From assembly GCF_018860545.1 (NCBI RefSeq), contig NZ_JAHKPN010000014.1, forward strand, positions 62,001-126,000: a stretch of 64,000 nt of DNA. The letters are read 5' to 3'. Both the position numbers and the translations under genes were made by a program. The notes below the pieces were generated by a model, which made no database searches, was not told where the DNA came from, and saw nothing but the letters and a program-made list of their open reading frames with translations. Positions 43,384 to 52,255 of the stretch are shown one piece after another. The stretch's first letter is position 1. The number at the start of each line of letters is the position of its first letter. The stretch is from Winogradskyella psychrotolerans. GTDB lineage: Bacteria > Bacteroidota > Bacteroidia > Flavobacteriales > Flavobacteriaceae.

Positions 43384-44019
43384 TTAATCTAAGTGATAAA
43401 TTTCCATAATATCAGTAAGATATTTTTCGAAATCTATTTTTAAATCTATTAATTTCCCGGTGTGTACATCAAATACCCAACCGTGTACTTTTAACCCTCT
43501 ATCTCTATAGGCCTTTTGTACAGCTGCTGTTTTAATTAAATTAACACATTGTTCTTGTACATTAAGCTCTACTAAACGATCATACTTTTTATCTTCACAT
43601 TCAATAGCATTCAGCTCATCATGATGCATTCTATAAACGTCCCGAATATTACGTAACCATCCATTCAAAACTCCTAAATCTGCCGATTGCATGGCTGCTT
43701 TTACTCCTCCACAAGCATAATGTCCACAAACGACTACATGATTCACCTTTAAATGTGTAACAGCGTAATTTACCACTGACATCCCATTGGCATCTGTACC
43801 CACCACCATATTAGCAATATTACGGTGTACAAAAACATCGCCAGGCCCCAAACCCATGAGGTCTTCTGCTGTAACCCTACTATCAGAACAGCCTATATAT
43901 AACAACTCCGGACTTTGTCCTTTACCTAATTTTTCAAAATAGTTAGGATCTACATTGAGTTTATCCTTAATCCATTTTTCATTGTTCTTAAATACATTGT
44001 CTAAATTCATGGTTTTCAA
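43384..44019 (-). CDS. Beta-carbonic anhydrase (Can-like)
   Basis: A 211-residue enzyme that interconverts CO2 and bicarbonate. The zinc ligands are visible: Cys44 and Asp46 in IGCSDSRVTAEDL, and the His and Cys of VVVCGHYACGGVKAA near residues 97-100. The protein is similar to the E. coli Can type. It lacks a signal peptide, so it is probably cytoplasmic. An alternative start at Met4 is possible. It is the last gene of the SulP/carbonic anhydrase cluster; a second, different carbonic anhydrase is two genes upstream. Confidence 0.95.
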   Translation of the reverse strand: MKTMNLDNVFKNNEKWIKDKLNVDPNYFEKLGKGQSPELLYIGCSDSRVTAEDLMGLGPGDVFVHRNIANMVVGTDANGMSVVNYAVTHLKVNHVVVCGHYACGGVKAAMQSADLGVLNGWLRNIRDVYRMHHDELNAIECEDKKYDRLVELNVQEQCVNLIKTAAVQKAYRDRGLKVHGWVFDVHTGKLIDLKIDFEKYLTDIMEIYHLD

Positions 44020-44094
44020 TTTTAATCCTGTAAGTTAGTTAATTCACATGGTCCACATTATTTTTTTATCAAATTAATTCTTGATAAAAACTCA

Positions 44095-44766
44095 TTAAAA
44101 ATTAACAAATGCGATGATATTAATTTGGTCCCTTCCAGAAGTTTCAAAAAACTGATTCATGTAACCAAGCTCAAATCGTAAAGCTTGTGAAAACTGATAT
44201 CCTAAACCTCCAAAAACTCTGTTTCTATCAAAAACAGAAGATTCCGTATTTAAAAAGATCTCATTATACAGCGATATATATAATGGATTTTTACCATCTT
44301 CTTTATACTGCAGCGGTAGTTTTAGGCCCAAAAAATATCGGAATCGCATTTTAAAATCATCTTCTACAAAACGTTGCTCAAAACGGTAGCGATGACTAAA
44401 ACCAACTTTCCCCACATTTTGTTTTGTCGTAAACTGTTGAAAAATACGATGCTCGTTTACGGATACTTTATCATCTGTTTCACCAATATAGTTTTCAGAT
44501 AATATATATCCATACCCTAATAAAACATTATTAGTCTCAGAGAGGTTATACCCTAAACCCGTTCGTAACAATAATTGTTCTAGATCACCAACAGCGTTGT
44601 AATTTCTATACTGAACTTCATTATGAATATTCCATTTAGAATTCAATTTTTTATTACCAATATAAATTAACCAGTTCCCTAAGTCATGCTCTTGACTGAT
44701 AGCAAAAAATGGCAGCACCAATATAAGTGCTGCCATTTTTAATTTAATCTTAAATTGACTCATCAA
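44095..44766 (-). CDS. DUF2490 outer-membrane protein
   Basis: A 223-residue exported protein. A signal peptide of about 25 residues ends FFAISQ. The rest has alternating beta-strand pattern typical of a small outer-membrane barrel (EVQYRNYNAVGDLEQLLLRTGLGYNLSETNNVLLGYGYI; HRIFQQFTTKQNVGKVGFSHRYRFEQRF) and ends with aromatic Phe. It matches the DUF2490 family, of unknown function. Its position between two carbonic anhydrase genes, with 12-nt and 75-nt gaps, suggests co-transcription and perhaps a role in passage of anions or CO2-related solutes. Confidence 0.85.
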   Translation of the reverse strand: MMSQFKIKLKMAALILVLPFFAISQEHDLGNWLIYIGNKKLNSKWNIHNEVQYRNYNAVGDLEQLLLRTGLGYNLSETNNVLLGYGYILSENYIGETDDKVSVNEHRIFQQFTTKQNVGKVGFSHRYRFEQRFVEDDFKMRFRYFLGLKLPLQYKEDGKNPLYISLYNEIFLNTESSVFDRNRVFGGLGYQFSQALRFELGYMNQFFETSGRDQINIIAFVNF

Positions 44767-44778
44767 TTCGTTTTTTTA

Positions 44779-45405
44779 TTAATAAAATTCAACGGCTCCT
44801 GTATTGATATTGTACATCGCACCAACAATCTTTATCTCTCCATCTTTCTCCATTTCCGTTAATATTGGACTTTCAGAATGAATTCGTTCAATTGTTAATT
44901 CTACATTTTTCTTAGAAACTTCATCCACAAAGTCTAAGTTTTTAGACGTACGTAAACTTTCATCCTTAGGTTCTACTACGGCATTTACGGCTGGATTAAT
45001 TTTTTCTATTAATTTGGTAAGGTTACCCATTTCTGCATGGTCACATGCACCTTTGATGGCACCACAACTTGTATGTCCAAGTACAACAATTAATTTGGTC
45101 CCTGCTAGTTTACATGCAAACTCCATGCTCCCTAAGATATCTTCATTTACAAAATTCCCAGCGATTCTAACACTAAATATATCACCCAAACCTTGGTCAA
45201 AAACTAACTCTGCAGATACTCTAGAGTCGATACAACTCAAAATGGTTGCAAATGGAAATTGTCCGTCACTAGTATCGTTTACTTGTTCTAAAAGATTACG
45301 GTTGGCCTTTAAATTATCTTGAAATCGTTTGTTACCTTCTTTTAAATATTGTAATGACTTTTCAGGAGTCATTGTTGCTTGTGTTTCTTTTGTATGTGCT
45401 TTCAT
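44779..45405 (-). CDS. Beta-carbonic anhydrase, second type
   Basis: A 208-residue enzyme with the zinc motif ILSCIDSRVSAELVF (Cys58, Asp60) and VVLGHTSCGAIKGAC for the His and Cys ligands. It differs clearly from the Can-like enzyme 760 bp away: the N-terminus is TPEKSLQYLKEGNKRF and the surrounding blocks differ. This is the type common in Bacteroidota, often linked to SulP genes. No secretion signal is seen. It lies 13 nt upstream of the DUF2490 gene and 203 nt downstream of the SulP gene. Confidence 0.94.
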   Translation of the reverse strand: MKAHTKETQATMTPEKSLQYLKEGNKRFQDNLKANRNLLEQVNDTSDGQFPFATILSCIDSRVSAELVFDQGLGDIFSVRIAGNFVNEDILGSMEFACKLAGTKLIVVLGHTSCGAIKGACDHAEMGNLTKLIEKINPAVNAVVEPKDESLRTSKNLDFVDEVSKKNVELTIERIHSESPILTEMEKDGEIKIVGAMYNINTGAVEFY

Positions 45406-45607
45406 ATTTATTCTATTTTTTGTGTCTTAAATTATACGTTCTAAACCAGTTCGATAATATGCATTTGAATCTAGACTCAAAATGTCGGTAACTCCTCGGT
45501 ATAGGTCTTTAAGACATGATAATTTAATTATAATTGTACGTTTACGAAGCTAGTAATGTCATACTCGTTTGATATGGCACCTAATCTTCTTCTTTTTATG
45601 ATTAAGA

Positions 45608-47200
45608 TTAACTTAAACTAATATTAGACTTAGGTCTCAGCTTAAAGAATTCTATAAAACTCGGTGGGTTTTCAACGACACCTCGTTTTGATATTAACTT
45701 AATATCTATGTTTCTTTCTTTCGCTTTAAAGGCAAAATCTTCTAATATTTCAATGATATCGTAATCTAAATATCTTGTTTTAGTGACATCAAATTCAAAG
45801 TATGTATCTTTTGGTAAACTATCTAATTCTTTTAAAATAGCTCCTTTATTAAAGAAAGTGACTTCTTCAGCTAATGTCATCTTAATTATATGTCTTCCGT
45901 TACTGTTATCTTCAATATGAAGGAAATGTGAATTTTGGTAATTTTTTAATAATATAACAAAGATACCAACTAACAACCCTATACTAATTCCGACTAATAA
46001 ATCTGTGAAAACAATTCCAGCTACGGTAGCAAAAAATGGAACATATTGTTTCCAACCAAGCTTGTACATCTTTATAAATAATGCTGGCTTTGCTAGTTTA
46101 TAACCTACAATAATTAAAATAGCGGCTAAAACAGACAGTGGAATCTTATTAAGTAACGTAGGAATCAAAATCACAGAAATCAACAATAAAAATCCATGCA
46201 AAATGGCAGACATTTTAGTTTTACCACCAGACTGTATATTTGCAGAACTTCGTACAATAACCTGAGTAATTGGCAAACCACCTACTAAACCCGATAATAT
46301 ATTACCAGTACCTTGAGCTAAAAGTTCTCTGTTGGTTGGAGTTACATTTTTATCTGGATCCAATTTATCAGTCGCTTCAACACATAATAAGGTTTCTAAA
46401 CTTGCAACTAATGCTATAGTGAATGCAACTATCCAAACTTCAGGATTTGTAATCGCAGAAAAGTTTGGAAAACTAAATTGACCAATAAATGAATCTACAC
46501 TATCTGGTATTGGTACACTAACCATGTGAGATTGTTCTATAAGCAATGTCGGATTAGATTTAGTAACCAGGTAAAAAATAATTCCGATGACTACGGCGAC
46601 TAAAGGCCCTTGAATTACTTGAAAAAATTTCGCTTTTTTTGCTAGAACAGTATCCCATAGTAAAATAATGCCTAAGGCAATAAAACCAATAACCATAGAA
46701 CCTAATATAAGATTGTCAAATATACCTAAAAGTGCTGAAAATGTATTTTCTCCAGAGGCTTCCAGAAAACTATCAGCTCCTTCTGGCTCAGCATCGTAAC
46801 CGAAAAAATGTGGGATTTGTTTTAGTATAATAATAATTCCGATACCTGTTAACATACCTTTGATCACAGACGACGGAAAATAATAACCAATAATTCCAGC
46901 TTTTAAAACACCGAAAACCAATTGAATAACACCACCTAACACCACAGCAACTAAGAAGTTTTCATAACCACCCAAAGTACCTATAGCTGTTAACACGATA
47001 GCTGCTAAACCGGCTGCAGGACCACTAACTCCAATTTTAGAACCACTGAGGGCTCCGACCACAATCCCTCCAATAATTCCAGCAATTACACCAGAAAATA
47101 AGGGTGCACCACTAGCGAGAGCAATACCTAAACATAAAGGTAATGCAACAAAGAATACGACAATACTCGCTGGAATGTCGCTTTTTAAAGTTTTAAACAT
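45608..47200 (-). CDS. SulP family anion transporter (bicarbonate-type context)
   Basis: A 530-residue inner-membrane transporter with about 10-12 helices, followed by a C-terminal STAS domain (about residues 435-520; KGAILKELDSLPKDTYFEFDVTKTRYLDYDIIEILEDF). The membrane part has GAPLFSGVIAGIIGGIVVGALSGSKIGVSGPAAGLAAIVLTAI, the SulP substrate-site signature. SulP proteins carry sulfate, bicarbonate or other anions. Because two carbonic anhydrase genes follow on the same strand, a bicarbonate carrier (BicA-like, usually sodium-coupled) is the best guess, but the substrate cannot be read from sequence. Confidence 0.9.
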   Translation of the reverse strand: MFKTLKSDIPASIVVFFVALPLCLGIALASGAPLFSGVIAGIIGGIVVGALSGSKIGVSGPAAGLAAIVLTAIGTLGGYENFLVAVVLGGVIQLVFGVLKAGIIGYYFPSSVIKGMLTGIGIIIILKQIPHFFGYDAEPEGADSFLEASGENTFSALLGIFDNLILGSMVIGFIALGIILLWDTVLAKKAKFFQVIQGPLVAVVIGIIFYLVTKSNPTLLIEQSHMVSVPIPDSVDSFIGQFSFPNFSAITNPEVWIVAFTIALVASLETLLCVEATDKLDPDKNVTPTNRELLAQGTGNILSGLVGGLPITQVIVRSSANIQSGGKTKMSAILHGFLLLISVILIPTLLNKIPLSVLAAILIIVGYKLAKPALFIKMYKLGWKQYVPFFATVAGIVFTDLLVGISIGLLVGIFVILLKNYQNSHFLHIEDNSNGRHIIKMTLAEEVTFFNKGAILKELDSLPKDTYFEFDVTKTRYLDYDIIEILEDFAFKAKERNIDIKLISKRGVVENPPSFIEFFKLRPKSNISLS

Positions 47201-47288
47201 TTGATATAATGATTTTATACTATTGAATAGATTTCAATAGTTATTTTAATATTTTTTTAGGGACATAGAATGTCTAACGCATAAAATA

Positions 47289-47582
47289 TTAAATAAAATC
47301 GGGTGGTGGAAAAACTAAATTGAGATGGGGTTTAGGATAATTTTTAAATCTATAGCCTTCTAGATTTGTCACCTCTTGATCTTCAAATAAAAATTCTGAA
47401 TCTTGATGATTTTTATCAAATAACAGTTTAGCATGTGAATTCTCTTCCTCTTCAGTGATACTAAAAAAACAAGCGACATCAATGGAGTCATCAATAGACA
47501 TAATAATTGTGGGTGCAGAAATAAGCCCAATAAATACTATGGTTAAAAAAACAGCTATTCTGTATTTGGTGCTTTTTTGCAT
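47289..47582 (-). CDS. Small membrane-anchored protein upstream of SulP
   Basis: A 97-residue protein with an N-terminal hydrophobic segment (IAVFLTIVFIGLISAPTIIMSI), then an acidic exported part (DDSIDVACFFSITEEEENSHAKLLF) and a tail ending NLVFPPPDFI. The ATG at 47582 is preferred; an upstream start at 47615 would add 11 residues that overlap sequence outside the usual signal. Similar small proteins with a proline-rich PPPxF tail are, from memory, found near SulP genes in other Flavobacteriaceae. The function is unknown. It is 15 nt upstream-facing of batE's end and 88 nt before SulP. Confidence 0.55.
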   Translation of the reverse strand: MQKSTKYRIAVFLTIVFIGLISAPTIIMSIDDSIDVACFFSITEEEENSHAKLLFDKNHQDSEFLFEDQEVTNLEGYRFKNYPKPHLNLVFPPPDFI

Positions 47583-47630
47583 AAGCGACAAATATAATAT
47601 GTAGGATTGTAACAAACTGTTAAATTCGTT

Positions 47631-48389
47631 CTAAAAAATCTTCAATAGTTTAATATCTTTTTTAGGAATCCAACCTGTTGAGTTATCTGACAACTGAATT
47701 TTATTCCAGTCGTCATAGGTTTCTAAGACTTGTACCTTAGTCCCCTCATGCAACCTAAATACCTCTTCACTCGTAGGATTAGGGTCTGTTTTCACTCTGC
47801 TTTCTTGTGCAAATACAATAGCTGGATTATCTTTTTTGCTTAAGCCGTCCTTTTGAAATGCCATAGCAACAGCAACACACGCCACAAATAAACTGACAAT
47901 ACTGACTACAAAAGCAATCCGCTTTTTAGAGCTGGTGTACGAAAAGTGATAGGCTAAAAATATAATTACAAATAAAAGCACACCTCCTACAGCAATTTTC
48001 GCCCAAGTATCGGTATTAAATGTGTTTACAATATTGTTTACAATGCGCGAAAATCCCACTGTAGGAACGGTATCAATAGCATCAATCGTCATGTTTTGAG
48101 CAAATGCTAAATTATTTTGTATATCCTTATCATTAGGTTCCAATTGCAAGGCTTTTTCAAAATAGTAAATACTCGGCGCAATATTATTGAGCTTGTAATT
48201 GGCATTTCCTAGGTTAAAATATAACGCAGCGGAATGTTCTTTGGAATCTAAAATAGATCCATATTTATCAATAGCTTCTGCAAATTTTCCGTCGTTATAT
48301 AAAGTATTAGCTTCACTAAAAATTTGATCATTTTGTGAAAACCCAATAAGGTTAAAACAACATAGCAGTAAGAAAGTAATAGCCTTCAT
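47631..48389 (-). CDS. batE: BatE: TPR and SH3 domain membrane protein
   Basis: A 252-residue protein with a signal peptide (MKAITFLLLCCFNLIGFSQ), three TPR units (about residues 25-125; ALYFNLGNANYKLNNIAPSIYYFEKALQLEPNDKDIQNNLAFAQ), two membrane helices (about 130-180) and a C-terminal SH3-like domain (about 200-252; VFRLHEGTKVQVLETYDDWNKIQLSDNSTGWIP). This combination is BatE, the last gene of the Bacteroides aerotolerance operon. It is 1 nt after batD, so expression is coupled. Confidence 0.88.
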   Translation of the reverse strand: MKAITFLLLCCFNLIGFSQNDQIFSEANTLYNDGKFAEAIDKYGSILDSKEHSAALYFNLGNANYKLNNIAPSIYYFEKALQLEPNDKDIQNNLAFAQNMTIDAIDTVPTVGFSRIVNNIVNTFNTDTWAKIAVGGVLLFVIIFLAYHFSYTSSKKRIAFVVSIVSLFVACVAVAMAFQKDGLSKKDNPAIVFAQESRVKTDPNPTSEEVFRLHEGTKVQVLETYDDWNKIQLSDNSTGWIPKKDIKLLKIF

Positions 48390-48390
48390 A

Positions 48391-50163
48391 TTATCTTATT
48401 TGCTTATCTATTAATGAAATTGTTTTGGCTGCCTTATCATAATCATTCTGCATGGTAACTTGTGTGATTGGTGTATAACGCGCCAATTCACAATTTTCTA
48501 AAATTGAAATAAAATCTGAAACCACATCCTTATCAACATGACGTTCTAATAGTAGCTCCTCGATTTTTTCTTTATTAAAATCGCTAGTTTCAATATTCAA
48601 TTTTGCTTTTAAATAATTATGAAGTGCTTTTTCTAGTGCTAAGTAAAACGCTTCTTTTTTTCCCATTGCCTTTTTAGCTTCACTTAAGTACTTTTTGGCC
48701 AAACGATCCGCTTTTCTAATACGATTTCCATGGACATCTGCATCGCGTTCATCCTTTTTACGTCTGACTACAATGGCCAAAGGAATCGCCAAAAATGGCA
48801 CCAATAATAATGACCAAAATCCAGTAGACTTAAAGAAAGGGTCGGTTTTTACAGGTAACCAATTTGAATTGGTTTTTATAAAAGCAAATGTATTGGTATT
48901 TGGATTAACGGTTTGCTTAGTATCTACGGTCGCATTTTGAGAATTAGTATTAGCTGCCGTAGGGCCTTCTAAAACATCAATTACAATATCTGATGATGTA
49001 ATTCTTTTATAGCTTTCTGTATCTAAATCAAAATATGAAAATGAAATGGTTGGCACAGGATATTTCCCTTTATACTGTGGTACAATAGTGTAAGTATCGG
49101 AAATATTACCTTGCATACCATTAATATTAGTACGAACATTTTCTTGATGTTCTGGCTCATATACTTCTAATGAACTTGGTACTGTTAGTTTTGGTAATTC
49201 AAATAATTTTAAATTCCCATTACCAGAAACTTCTATTTTTGCTTGAAGAGATTCCGTAGCATTCAACTGTGTTTTAGACGTTGATACCTTAAAATCAAAA
49301 CTCCCAACTGCTCCTTTAAAATCTGAGGGCTTACCGTCTTCAGGTAAAGGTTTTACATTAATAGTTCTACTACCAGCAGTCACCACTTTTGGAACTTTAG
49401 TCATTAAACGTCTTCCAAAAATATCGACTTTCTCTGATGGCACTTCTGCTGTAATATCCATTACTAAAGGCTCTATTTTCAGTGCTCCCGTTTTTTGAGG
49501 GTAAAGCACTGTTTTTCTCAATACAACGTAACGATAATTTTCTCCTTTATATTCTCCTTCTTGAACAGGAAGCCCTTTAATTTCAATATTCTGACTCCAA
49601 AAATCATTAAATCGTGGAATTTCCTTTTCTCTCCAATTACTACTGACTCCAATTTCAGTAGAGACATACAATTTGTAAACCACAGTTATGGCTTCATTTA
49701 AATAAGGGTTGGTATTTGAAACCTCAGCAACTAAGTGAATCTTCTCAGAAGCAACATCTGAAGCATCTGAACTACCATTTGGCACACTCACTGCAGCCGT
49801 AACAGTAACTGTAATAGGAAATGTTTTATAGGTTTCCCCATCTATTTCAATGACGGCTTGCTTAATTGTGAAAGTCCCGCGTTTCTTTGGTGCTAAAAAA
49901 TAACTATATGTTTTTGAAAACGTACGCTTTCCATTCAAATACTTATTACTAACAGATGTATTAGGCCCTCCAACGACATCAAAGTCCGAGAAATTTGGTG
50001 GTACAAAATTGTCCCCATCTTGATTCATCTCAAAATCGATACGTAACCGCTCGTTAATTCCTAATTTCTTTTTACTGACTTTCGCTTCAAATTTAACCTG
50101 TGCAGAAGCGATACTTGTAGCAAGTATTAAAAATAGTATGGATATGTGTTTAATTAATTTCAT
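48391..50163 (-). CDS. batD: BatD: aerotolerance protein
   Basis: A 590-residue envelope protein. A signal peptide (ISILFLILATSIASAQ) is followed by immunoglobulin-like beta domains of the BatD family (about 22-420; FEAKVSKKKLGINERLRIDFEMNQ, YFLAPKKRGTFTIKQAVIEIDG, PQKTGALKIEPLVMDI). A membrane helix lies near residue 450, and a cytoplasmic, charged C-terminal segment with YLSEAKKAMGKKEAFYLALEKALHNYLKAKL follows. BatD is part of the oxygen-tolerance complex in Bacteroidota; its exact action is unknown. It follows batC by 42 nt and precedes batE by 1 nt. Confidence 0.9.
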   Translation of the reverse strand: MKLIKHISILFLILATSIASAQVKFEAKVSKKKLGINERLRIDFEMNQDGDNFVPPNFSDFDVVGGPNTSVSNKYLNGKRTFSKTYSYFLAPKKRGTFTIKQAVIEIDGETYKTFPITVTVTAAVSVPNGSSDASDVASEKIHLVAEVSNTNPYLNEAITVVYKLYVSTEIGVSSNWREKEIPRFNDFWSQNIEIKGLPVQEGEYKGENYRYVVLRKTVLYPQKTGALKIEPLVMDITAEVPSEKVDIFGRRLMTKVPKVVTAGSRTINVKPLPEDGKPSDFKGAVGSFDFKVSTSKTQLNATESLQAKIEVSGNGNLKLFELPKLTVPSSLEVYEPEHQENVRTNINGMQGNISDTYTIVPQYKGKYPVPTISFSYFDLDTESYKRITSSDIVIDVLEGPTAANTNSQNATVDTKQTVNPNTNTFAFIKTNSNWLPVKTDPFFKSTGFWSLLLVPFLAIPLAIVVRRKKDERDADVHGNRIRKADRLAKKYLSEAKKAMGKKEAFYLALEKALHNYLKAKLNIETSDFNKEKIEELLLERHVDKDVVSDFISILENCELARYTPITQVTMQNDYDKAAKTISLIDKQIR

Positions 50164-50205
50164 GTATTACTTAGCTTACTTAGAACTGTGCACTTTTCTG
50201 CAAAT

Positions 50206-51060
50206 TTACCAGTCCTTTTCAGTTTGTACCTTAGCTCCTTTTTGCTTTTCAGCATTCATTTTTTCTTGAACTTTTTGTTCTTGATTTTGCATGGCTTCCA
50301 AGATATTCTTTATCTGCTGAGGAGACATTTGTCCTGGTTGCGGTTTAGGCTGTTGATTGTTATCCTTGTTATCTTCCTTTCCTTTACCATCATCCTTTTT
50401 ATCATCTTTTGGTTTTCCGTCTTCATCCTTATCCTTGTCACCATCTTTTTTATCTTGATCACCTTCGTCTTTCTTATCTTGGTCGTCCTTTTGATCTTTA
50501 TTGTCTTTGTTCTCGTCTTCTTTCTTTTGTTCGTCTTCCTTGTTCTGTTCGTTGTCTTTATTTTCGTCTTCCTTGTTATCTTCACCACCACCATCTTGCT
50601 TTTGCTGATCAGCACATTCTTTTGCTAAGGCATAGTTGTAACGCGACTCTTCATCGGAAGGATTGTTTCTCAATGCATTTTTATAGGCTTCAACAGCTTC
50701 TTTACATTGCTCATTTTGCATTAAAATATTACCAATATTATGAAATGCTCTATGCTTTTCATCTTTAGTTGTGGCATTATTCGCTGCTTCTTGACTTCTA
50801 AATAAGGCTTCCTCTAAGCTCCCTTTTTTGTAATAGGAATGTGCTAAATTATAAGCGCCAGTGGCTTTGTTTGGTGCTTCTGAAATGGCTTTTCTATATT
50901 CCATTTCAGCTTCTACGTAGTTATCCTCACTAACTAACGCATTGGCTTTATAAACTAAATTAGTAGCGTTTTTTTCGGCTTTTAATTGTTCTTTGTTCAG
51001 CTCTTGTGAGAAACTAAAACTTCCAATTAAAACTGTGATAATGAGTATATAAAATTTCAT
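50206..51060 (-). CDS. batC: BatC: TPR protein with charged low-complexity tail
   Basis: A 284-residue protein. The signal peptide (MKFYILIITVLIGSFSFSQ) is followed by three TPR units (about residues 25-145; NYVEAEMEYRKAISEAPNKATGAYNLAHSYYKKGSLEEAL and CKEAVEAYKNALRNNPSDEESRYNYALA). Residues about 150-238 are a low-complexity run of Asp, Lys, Glu, Asn and Gln, and the end returns to a helical PQQIKNILEAMQNQEQKV. The low-complexity part makes false reading frames on the opposite strand. It belongs to the Bat operon, between batB and batD. Confidence 0.88.
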   Translation of the reverse strand: MKFYILIITVLIGSFSFSQELNKEQLKAEKNATNLVYKANALVSEDNYVEAEMEYRKAISEAPNKATGAYNLAHSYYKKGSLEEALFRSQEAANNATTKDEKHRAFHNIGNILMQNEQCKEAVEAYKNALRNNPSDEESRYNYALAKECADQQKQDGGGEDNKEDENKDNEQNKEDEQKKEDENKDNKDQKDDQDKKDEGDQDKKDGDKDKDEDGKPKDDKKDDGKGKEDNKDNNQQPKPQPGQMSPQQIKNILEAMQNQEQKVQEKMNAEKQKGAKVQTEKDW

Positions 51061-51214
51061 GCCTGTATCTTAATTATGAAAACAACCTCTAAATTACTAA
51101 AGCCCTATCAGACTTAGCGTTAAAAATATTTTAAAAATTTTAATTCGTTTGCTTCTGTTTTTTCAAAAAAGTCTCATTGAACATATTCTACACAGAACCT
51201 CCTGATTAATTCTT

Positions 51215-52255
51215 TTAGATATATGTTTCGTTAAATAAATTTAACTTCTTTAACCACGCTGTTTTTCGTTCTAAGAATAAGATATCAATGAATAGCAATA
51301 GAATTCCAAAAGCTAAAAACCACTGAAATTGATCTTTAAAATCTGCAATTTGTTTGGACTCAAATTCTTGTTTATCCATTTTATCTAATTCTTCTTTTAT
51401 AGTTTTTACAACCTCTGCTGTATTACTTCCATTAATGTAAACCCCATTGGCTTCGGCTGCAATTTCTTTTAAAGTAGATTCGTCTAATCGCGTAATTACT
51501 GTTTCTCCCTGATTATCTTTTTTATAATTTAAAACAACCCCATTACGTTTTATAGGAATTGGCCCTCCTTTAGTATCACCAACACCTATAGTTAAAATTC
51601 GTATACCTTGCTCAGCAGCTTCTTCTGCTACATTTAAAGCTTCACCATCATGATCTTCCCCATCTGATATAATAATTAAAACACGGTTGGCCTGATCTTC
51701 ATTATCAAAATAAGATTTAGACAATTGAATGGCCTCACTAATAGCTGTTCCCTGAGAAGACATCATATCAGTATTCATGTTTTGTAAAAACATTTTAGCC
51801 GACGCATGGTCTGTCGTAATAGGCAATTGTGGAAAAGCTTTCCCTGCATAAGCAATAATTCCCACACGATCACTTACTAAACTATTTACAATTTGCGTCA
51901 CTAACTGCTTTGATTTGTCTAAACGATTTGGCGCAATATCTTCAGCTAACATACTTTTAGAAACATCGACGGCGAAAACCACATCGACTCCTTCGCTACG
52001 AATCGTCTCTAACTTAGTTCCTATTTTAGGGTTAACCAACGCCAAAGACAAGCAAGCAAACGCACAACAAAGCACAAAAACTTTTAAAACACTTTTAAAT
52101 AGCGATTGATTAGGACTCAAACGCTTTAACAAAGCAGAATCTGCAAATTTTTTCTGTACAGAGCGTCTCCAAACCTGAAGCGCTATAAACAGCAAAATGA
52201 TTACTGGAATTACCAGTAACGTCCAAAACCATATGTTTTCATCGAGTCTAAACAA
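51215..52255 (-). CDS. batB: BatB: von Willebrand factor A membrane protein
   Basis: A 346-residue membrane protein. Two N-terminal helices (about residues 9-28 and 55-75) and one near the C-terminus frame a VWA domain (about 90-300). The metal-ion-dependent adhesion site is complete: DVSKS (Asp97, Ser99, Ser101), then SSQGTAISEAI and ISDGEDHDGE. It resembles the next upstream gene batA but is a separate protein; the two overlap by 8 nt. Together they form the VWA core of the Bat complex. Confidence 0.9.
   Translation of the reverse strand: MFRLDENIWFWTLLVIPVIILLFIALQVWRRSVQKKFADSALLKRLSPNQSLFKSVLKVFVLCCAFACLSLALVNPKIGTKLETIRSEGVDVVFAVDVSKSMLAEDIAPNRLDKSKQLVTQIVNSLVSDRVGIIAYAGKAFPQLPITTDHASAKMFLQNMNTDMMSSQGTAISEAIQLSKSYFDNEDQANRVLIIISDGEDHDGEALNVAEEAAEQGIRILTIGVGDTKGGPIPIKRNGVVLNYKKDNQGETVITRLDESTLKEIAAEANGVYINGSNTAEVVKTIKEELDKMDKQEFESKQIADFKDQFQWFLAFGILLLFIDILFLERKTAWLKKLNLFNETYI

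Noticed and set aside
50188..50628. A 146-codon plus-strand frame coding a very hydrophobic sequence
   Set aside because: It is antisense to the Asp/Lys/Glu-rich part of batC. The hydrophobic look is a by-product of that codon bias. No start context or homology supports it.
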